Origin: Bdellovibrionales bacterium
GTDB lineage: Bacteria > Bdellovibrionota > UBA1018 > CAIMNF01
NCBI GenBank assembly: GCA_018266375.1
Contig: JAFEAO010000008.1
Location: 1-64,000 of the forward strand
Direction of reading: 5' to 3'
DNA length: 64,000 nucleotides
The first letter of the stretch is position 1. Each line of letters opens with the position of its first letter. Below, piece by piece: positions 59,085 through 64,000 of this stretch. Under the pieces are notes generated by a model. That model had not been told where the DNA came from, ran no database searches, and saw only the letters and a list, made by a program, of their open reading frames with translations. Position numbers and translations under genes: made by a program.

Positions 59085-61490
59085 TCATGCTAAATCCTCG
59101 ATTGAGATCGTTTGCGCGCGATCACTCTCGTCGCGAACCACAAGGAACGGCGAAGACGTCGTACGACCGACGAATTCAAACTCGATCCCCATCGTACGCC
59201 ACTCTTCTTCGACAGCGAATCGTTCGTTCTCCGACATCGACACAAAGAAGCCACCCGGAAAGTGATGCTGCAATTTAAGCTCAGCGCCGAGGCGGCGCTT
59301 GACGAGCGTGTAAGTCAGCGTATTGATCACGCCTTGGCGTCCGTCGGTCGACTCAATCGCCACCGCGCTATGCAAACTATTTTGATAACGGCCTTCGACG
59401 CAGGCAAGCCAGCGCGCTACCAAACGGGATGCCGGTTGATCAAAGCCGCCCGGCAACCAGTAAATCCGGTCGTGCGGATGCTTAAAGTCTTCGCTTCGAA
59501 TCGAACGGATATCGTTGACGCGCGAAATGAGCTGCATCGCGAGCCAGTGGCTGCGAATCTCCGGATCGACGATCGATTCCGCTTGGTCCAACTTCACACC
59601 ATATTGAGCCTGTGCCTTCTCGAAAGTCTTGTACCAAGTCTTGAGCCCGTTCAAGAACGACACCTGCATCGAATGGATCACCCCACCGATCGCGGTACAT
59701 TTCCTAAACAGATATTCCAACCGTGAAGCATCGAAATCAGTGCCGCATAAATCGCCGAGCACCATAACGCCCGACCAGCTCATGAGCGACGGACGAAGCA
59801 CGACCGGGCTTGCTATACTGACGTGGTTAAACTCGGGCTTCAACACCAACTCTTCGGTCGAGAATCGGTTCTGGAAATGCACCGGCTGCTGGCGCGTCTC
59901 GCCGGTGAACACCGGCTCTTCGAGCAAATCTTTTTTGGCCGAGTACGGCTTAATGTTGAAAAAATTTGTGATCGACGCCTTGGCTCGAACGTCACCCTTT
60001 TCCAGGAAACGGATATCACCCGTCATCGAAGTCATCCCGAAGTGGAGGAACGAGATTCCGCGCGTCTTGAGTTCCTCGATCACCCACTCGCGCTTATCGT
60101 CCTTCACTCCCCACACCTGTCCGAGAGGAAGTGGCGCATTGACGTACTTCTGGAACCACTCTTCGACACCGTCGACGACGATGTCAAAACCGTAGCTCAG
60201 TTCAGCCTTGGCGCGTTTCAAAATTTCCATGAGCGATCGGCCCGAACCCGGTACCGAGAACTCGATCGCTTCGCCTTTTAAGCACTGATCAAGGGCGAAT
60301 TGCACGAGCTTCGCCGAAATCAAATCCGAGTGCGAAATCCAAAATAATCCTGCAGGGCCTTTATCGATGTTCGCGTTTTTAGCTCCGGCTCCCTTGGTCG
60401 GTTTTCCTACCGCTACGGTCGTCGTCCAAAAGTAAGAAGGCTCGGACTCATCCAGACTCTCGAAGCATTTCATCGAAACGACCGGAGTATCGGTGGTCTC
60501 GGCCACGCGTTTCAATGCGCGGTTAAATTCGCTTTTGATCCGGAGCGGATGCGCTCCGTGAAGCTCGCCTCGCCACAAACGATTGCTGTCGGGCAAAACC
60601 GACAACACGGTTTGCAAACGCGGCTCGCACTGGAGGGCCTCGTGCCAGAGCTGCTGACGCACGAGCTGTCCTTCGATCTCGGACTGCGTTCGATGCTGGA
60701 GATCTTTGGACGAAAACCGGATTTCGGTGCTGAGGTTAAACTCCTCGCCCTCGTCGATCATGGCGGTCTCGTCACACTCCATTGGGGTTTTAATCAACTC
60801 ATTGATCTCTTCCCAAGAAATTTCTTTGGCCGGCTGCTGGGTCGGGCGGAATTGCAACAAACGGGACGGCGGACGCTCGATCGGATTTGAAATGTATTTT
60901 TGAACTTGCTCGTGCTGGAATCGCGAATTTTTTTTGAGCTCTTCTTCGGGCAAGATCGACCATGACTCCTGCTGCTCGTGCGCAAACCAATACTTGGCGA
61001 GCCATTCGAGATCGTCGCGCGCGAGCTTGGCGCCCTCGACGATCATGAGCTCGCCCGAGACGACGCGGTCTTGCGACGAGCGGCGTCCGAGAATAGTTTG
61101 GAGCGCGTCGAGAAGTACGCCGGCTTCCTCGTCGTGCGATTGCAATCGCGTGCGCTTTTCAATGCCATGGAACACACCCGGACGGTGAGGCGCCTCTTGC
61201 ATGATATCAAATAGCGTTCCGGTCGCACCAGCCGCCGACGGCAATAAGTCGCCCGTGAACACCCAGTCGGTCACGCGGTTTTTGAACGCAACTTGAACTG
61301 CATGGACCACGCGGTCACGCGGAGCATTGAGGTGAATCCAAAAAACTTTGAGCTTGCGCAACCAACGCAGGCGATCCGAAATCGCCCCGAAACGCTGGTC
61401 CGTCTGCACTTCTCGGAGGAGAGAAATCAGCTGGTTTGCTTCGGGATCGGAGAATTCGGCTTTTTGACCAATTTCGATACGTACGAACAT
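59085..61490 (-). CDS. Divergent PurS-PurS-PurL-like protein (FGAM synthase homologue lacking key motifs)
   Basis: 801 residues. Residues 1-85 (FVRIEIGQKAEFSDPEANQLISLL...VAFKNRVTDWVF) and about 103-180 (FHGIEKRTRLQSHDEEAGVLLDAL...LAKYWFAHEQQESWSIL) look like two PurS-type ferredoxin-like domains. The rest follows a small-PurL order: GLFWISHSDLISAKLVQFALDQC, VEEWFQKYVNAPLPLGQVWGVKDDKREWVIEEL, FLHFGMTSMTGDIRFLEKGDV, then a second half ending GGFFVSMSENERFAVEEEWRTMGIEFEFVGRTT. The HNHPS active-site motif and the NE(P/S)QERM block are not found. With the Cys-less PurQ-like partner 10 bases on, this seems a repurposed, inactive FGAM synthase. Family assignment is by pattern, moderately sure. Confidence 0.6.
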   Translation of the reverse strand: MFVRIEIGQKAEFSDPEANQLISLLREVQTDQRFGAISDRLRWLRKLKVFWIHLNAPRDRVVHAVQVAFKNRVTDWVFTGDLLPSAAGATGTLFDIMQEAPHRPGVFHGIEKRTRLQSHDEEAGVLLDALQTILGRRSSQDRVVSGELMIVEGAKLARDDLEWLAKYWFAHEQQESWSILPEEELKKNSRFQHEQVQKYISNPIERPPSRLLQFRPTQQPAKEISWEEINELIKTPMECDETAMIDEGEEFNLSTEIRFSSKDLQHRTQSEIEGQLVRQQLWHEALQCEPRLQTVLSVLPDSNRLWRGELHGAHPLRIKSEFNRALKRVAETTDTPVVSMKCFESLDESEPSYFWTTTVAVGKPTKGAGAKNANIDKGPAGLFWISHSDLISAKLVQFALDQCLKGEAIEFSVPGSGRSLMEILKRAKAELSYGFDIVVDGVEEWFQKYVNAPLPLGQVWGVKDDKREWVIEELKTRGISFLHFGMTSMTGDIRFLEKGDVRAKASITNFFNIKPYSAKKDLLEEPVFTGETRQQPVHFQNRFSTEELVLKPEFNHVSIASPVVLRPSLMSWSGVMVLGDLCGTDFDASRLEYLFRKCTAIGGVIHSMQVSFLNGLKTWYKTFEKAQAQYGVKLDQAESIVDPEIRSHWLAMQLISRVNDIRSIRSEDFKHPHDRIYWLPGGFDQPASRLVARWLACVEGRYQNSLHSAVAIESTDGRQGVINTLTYTLVKRRLGAELKLQHHFPGGFFVSMSENERFAVEEEWRTMGIEFEFVGRTTSSPFLVVRDESDRAQTISIEDLA

Positions 61491-61511
61491 TGCTTCGTAC
61501 TAAATCTACAA

Positions 61512-61736
61512 CTACTGGTCCATTTGGGCCAGCGGATTCAGGTAGAGGCGGAAGGTCTTGTCGCGGTGACGGCGAATTGCATAAACGCCCTCGCTTTTGT
61601 CGTCGATCAGCGACGAGTAAAACTCGGGATCGATGTTTGCCACTTCTCTCACCGTTTTACCTTCATACTTCCCGAAATCGAGAATCACGTTGGATTCGTC
61701 GATGATACCGGTGATGGGGCTCTGTCCTTGACTCAT
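61512..61736 (-). CDS. Small protein with ExoX C-terminal-like domain
   Basis: 74 residues with AGGAG seven bases before the ATG. VILDFGKYEGKTVREVANIDPEFYSSLID matches the short domain found at the C terminus of exonuclease X and in DUF3820 proteins (FGKyxGkxixevxxxDPxYlxWl). The tail YAIRRHRDKTFRLYLNPLAQ is basic and aromatic. No nuclease domain accompanies it. It is 21 bases upstream of the PurL-like gene and probably heads that operon. Confidence 0.7.
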   Translation of the reverse strand: MSQGQSPITGIIDESNVILDFGKYEGKTVREVANIDPEFYSSLIDDKSEGVYAIRRHRDKTFRLYLNPLAQMDQ

Positions 61737-61868
61737 TGGGGTCTCCTTGGCGTGCTATCATTCACGCAGGGGTCGCGCTTGGGCGGCACGACCCGATCTC
61801 TTTATTTTGGAGAGGCTTCGCATCCCTGACAAGCGTCAGTATTTTGTCGCAGAAAGTCTAAAAATTAC

Positions 61869-62558
61869 CTAGACGTAGTGTATGAACCAGTCACGCTGAA
61901 AGCGTGCTTGGGGTCCCCAAGTCCCGTTCGAGGCCGCTTCGCCCACCGAGATCACCATTGCGACCCGGGCACTCCAAGGGAGCCTCAAAAGACGTTTGAT
62001 GCGGGGCTCATCCATGCCTTCCATCGGACAAGTCGCAAATCCTTGAGCCGCCATCGCAAGCATGAAGTTTTCGGCGCCGAGTGCGGCCGATTTGATCCAG
62101 ACTTCCTGCAGATCCCGGCAAGTTGCAGGTCTCCGCATGAACGGCTTAAAGATTCCGATCAAGTTATAGATCAGCCATTTGAAAGGAGTAAAGATTTTCC
62201 ATCCGTAAGTCGCCGGGACAACCTTGTCGTAATACAATTTCACGATTGTCGGGACCTTTGGGAGCGTGTTCAAAAACTTTTTCATCTCCGGATTGGTCTT
62301 ACGCCACAGGCTCGGATTTGCGACCACGACGACTAATTCCTGCGCCGTACGCGCAGCCGACTGACTCATACAGTGCTCGACGAGCTTTTTCTTTTTTGCC
62401 GGGTCTTGGACCCAGTAAAAGCCCCAGGCCTGAATATTCGAGGAATTCGGAGCAAGAATCGCCGCATCGAGCGCTCGATCCATCACCTCACGCGGAACCG
62501 GCTTATCGGTGTACTTGCGGATACTTCGTCTCGCTTTGACTGCATCGAAGAAATCCAT
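61869..62558 (-). CDS. Nitroreductase-family FMN oxidoreductase
   Basis: 229 residues from ATG 62558, eight bases past the preceding stop; an ATG at 62606 would overlap that gene. DFFDAVKARRSIRKYTDKPVPREVMDRALDAAILAPNSSNIQAW is the FMN-binding N terminus of the nitroreductase fold. The later block AALGAENFMLAMAAQGFATCPMEGMDEPRIKRLL completes the fold. An insert with hydrophobic WLIYNLIGIFKPFMRR in the middle may touch the membrane. Substrate unknown (quinones, nitroaromatics or others). Confidence 0.88.
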   Translation of the reverse strand: MDFFDAVKARRSIRKYTDKPVPREVMDRALDAAILAPNSSNIQAWGFYWVQDPAKKKKLVEHCMSQSAARTAQELVVVVANPSLWRKTNPEMKKFLNTLPKVPTIVKLYYDKVVPATYGWKIFTPFKWLIYNLIGIFKPFMRRPATCRDLQEVWIKSAALGAENFMLAMAAQGFATCPMEGMDEPRIKRLLRLPWSARVAMVISVGEAASNGTWGPQARFQRDWFIHYV

Positions 62559-62566
62559 TCGATCAT

Positions 62567-63304
62567 TTAGTAAGCTCTTTTGTACTGAGGTTTGCAGCTT
62601 GGACAATTGTCCGGGCCGCGTGCTGGCGGGAAAACCTTGGTGAGCGTCTCCGCATCCGCTGAAAGGCGAGCCATAATCGGCACGGAAATCTTGGGATCAT
62701 CCGACGCTTTCGAATTGTGGCGGCAATTTGGAATCACGCGGCTCATATAGACATTTTTTTGATCCGCCGGCACTTTCAGTGTTTTCAGGATATCGCCGTC
62801 CGGAAATTTGCTTTTTCCGAAAATTCCTAGACAGGCGTTGCCGGTTACGGCTACCGGCTTATTGGTGTACTTCGAACCCTGTGTTTTGAAGTCATAAACG
62901 GTAAAACTCTGCAATTTGCAATCCGCGCCGAGCTTCACTTCGAGATCCGGAAGCAACCCCGTAAATCCTTTCGCGTTCTCATCCGGATTTTGGTGGTAAC
63001 CGCTTACGGAGATCACGACAGGCTTCTTCATGTCCGCCGAAGAAATTCCGGTGATCTTGATGTCCGATACATAAGTGCGCGCGTTGTAAGAAGCTTCAAA
63101 AACGTTGCCGGTAGGCTTTCCTACGCTACGGGATTTAGAGAAATCTTTCGCCGATATCGGTTTCGCGAGATCCGCCGTTCTTGGGTTATTGGCGTAGACG
63201 CTCAGGAAGTCGTTCACCTGCTTTTCACAATGCAATGATGCCATTGCAGAAGTTGACCCGACCAAAATTGAACCCACCGCGAGTAAGGTTAAAGATTTCA
63301 TCAC
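62567..63304 (-). CDS. Secreted Cys-containing protein of unknown function
   Basis: 245 residues with a Sec signal peptide (LTLLAVGSILVGSTSAMA). Mature protein has Cys at LHCEK, GADCKL, GNACLG, IPNCRH and DNCPSCK, likely disulfides. It is beta-rich in the centre (SDIKITGISSADMKKPVVISVSGYHQNPDENAK). The C-terminal FPPARGPDNCPSCKPQYKRAY is odd, with a CPSC pair of thioredoxin-like spacing but no thioredoxin fold evident. No family recognised. It precedes the nitroreductase gene by eight bases. Confidence 0.65.
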   Translation of the reverse strand: MMKSLTLLAVGSILVGSTSAMASLHCEKQVNDFLSVYANNPRTADLAKPISAKDFSKSRSVGKPTGNVFEASYNARTYVSDIKITGISSADMKKPVVISVSGYHQNPDENAKGFTGLLPDLEVKLGADCKLQSFTVYDFKTQGSKYTNKPVAVTGNACLGIFGKSKFPDGDILKTLKVPADQKNVYMSRVIPNCRHNSKASDDPKISVPIMARLSADAETLTKVFPPARGPDNCPSCKPQYKRAY

Positions 63305-63384
63305 TTACAATTATATAGATAGCGCTCTGGGAAATGGAAGAGATGGAATAATGACGCGTAGCTAGACGAGTGGGGACCGCCTTT

Positions 63385-64000
63385 TTAGAGGAGCTTCAGA
63401 TACTCCAGAAGCGCCCATTTGTCTTCGGTCGTTAACCCGGCAAATTGTGCCTCGTGGCCCGTGTTCGATTGCCCCGGCATCGAGGTATCATAAACGCCCG
63501 AACGCATCCATGGAGTATAACCGCTCGGATAAGCGTAAACGCCATCCGAACGAGTCACGCCCAAGATTCCGACGTGAACGTAATCAAGCGCGTGGCCGCC
63601 AAGTTGGAATTTCTTCGCGCGCTCTGACGGATTCATGAGTTGCCACAACGTCGGTACCGAACCGTTGTGCAAGTAAGGCGCCGTATACCAAACGCCCGAG
63701 AGAATGGGTGCGACGTATCCGCCGAGTTTCATTCCCGCATCGATGTATTTCGCGAAAATGGTTTTTTGAGTAAAGTCTCGTACCGGCTTATCGATATTTT
63801 GCCAACGCTGCGGATCCGTTTTGATTTCATCCGACGTCACGAATTTATTCGGGAACGAGACTAATTTCGGATGATCGATCCCCGGAATGTAAGTCCCGTG
63901 ACAGTCGGCGCATTTCTGTGCGTAAAGCGCCTCACCGCGAGTAGCAAGCGTCGTATTGATCGCGCCCGGAAACTTCGGCGGCTGGAGGTCTTTGATGAAC
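63385..64000 (-). CDS. c-type cytochrome, C-terminal part (runs off the right edge)
   Basis: The frame enters the window at its right end (first full codon 63999) and stops at 63385, giving at least 205 residues. A heme-binding CADCH follows GEALYAQK at about residue 31. After it come a distal region IFAKYIDAGMKLGGYVAPILSGVWYTAPYLHNGSVPTLWQLM and the end AQFAGLTTEDKWALLEYLKLL. The TAPYLHNGSVPTLWQLM block is typical of the second domain of di-heme cytochrome c peroxidase-like and related oxidases, and Met or His ligands are available. The protein would be matured by the ResB/CcsA system also encoded here. Confidence 0.85.
   Translation of the reverse strand, partial: FIKDLQPPKFPGAINTTLATRGEALYAQKCADCHGTYIPGIDHPKLVSFPNKFVTSDEIKTDPQRWQNIDKPVRDFTQKTIFAKYIDAGMKLGGYVAPILSGVWYTAPYLHNGSVPTLWQLMNPSERAKKFQLGGHALDYVHVGILGVTRSDGVYAYPSGYTPWMRSGVYDTSMPGQSNTGHEAQFAGLTTEDKWALLEYLKLL

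Overview
The window is a chromosome segment of about 52% GC (estimated by eye) from a Gram-negative bacterium, most likely a member of the Bdellovibrionota. This is an inference. It rests on a TIGR02147-family regulator coupled to a secreted GNGG-type protein, many Sec- and lipobox-bearing envelope proteins with beta-barrel partners, the gene order mdh-sucC-sucD-ndk, and system II cytochrome c maturation. The window starts inside a 16S rRNA gene on the minus strand and ends inside a c-type cytochrome gene on the minus strand.

Layout. 1-838: 5' end of 16S rRNA and its leader. 839-5591: thioesterase, argS, a DMT exporter and a POT peptide transporter. 5853-10345: two envelope gene pairs, a lipoprotein with a tail-fibre-like protein and a lipoprotein with an outer-membrane barrel. 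10227-12447: minus-strand rsmD-coaD-aminotransferase operon. 12790-16423: a large protein that looks like a type IIG DNA methylase without its catalytic motif, a structured gap, and an unknown 236-residue protein. 16514-20516: secreted esterase, TIGR02147 regulator with its secreted partner, and a gene remnant. 20670-26344: RecB-type nuclease, sensor kinase and NtrC-type regulator. 26406-31383: outer-membrane barrel and a giant EF-hand lipoprotein. 31510-37180: accA-yicC-gmk-rel-rluD on the minus strand. 37232-41954: FliL-like protein, small secreted protein, NUDIX, sigma-54 activator, engB and ldcA. 42012-43210: tRNA-Leu(CAA) followed by a 1-kb integrated remnant. It is bounded by 45-bp repeats and carries helically phased repeats, a decayed toxin and an intact antitoxin. 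43266-56154: long minus-strand run holding rocD, a barrel protein, mdh-sucC-sucD-ndk, a phasin-like protein, a peroxiredoxin, resB-ccsA, murB and a Rossmann-fold protein. 56174-64000: pseudouridine synthase, inosine-guanosine kinase, a SnoaL remnant, a PurQ-like and a PurS-PurS-PurL-like protein that both lack catalytic residues, a small ExoX-C-like protein, nitroreductase, secreted protein and cytochrome c.

Housekeeping modules fit together as usual: central carbon (mdh, sucCD), nucleotides and alarmone (ndk, gmk, rel, gsk), cell wall (murB, ldcA), CoA and lipid (coaD, accA), and cytochrome c assembly (resB, ccsA). The least ordinary parts are the inactive-looking FGAM synthase pair at 58328-61490, the methylase-like pseudoenzyme at 12790-15567, and the tRNA-Leu-associated remnant at 42145-43210. 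No CRISPR array, transposase or integrase gene was seen. Nothing here was confirmed by database search.
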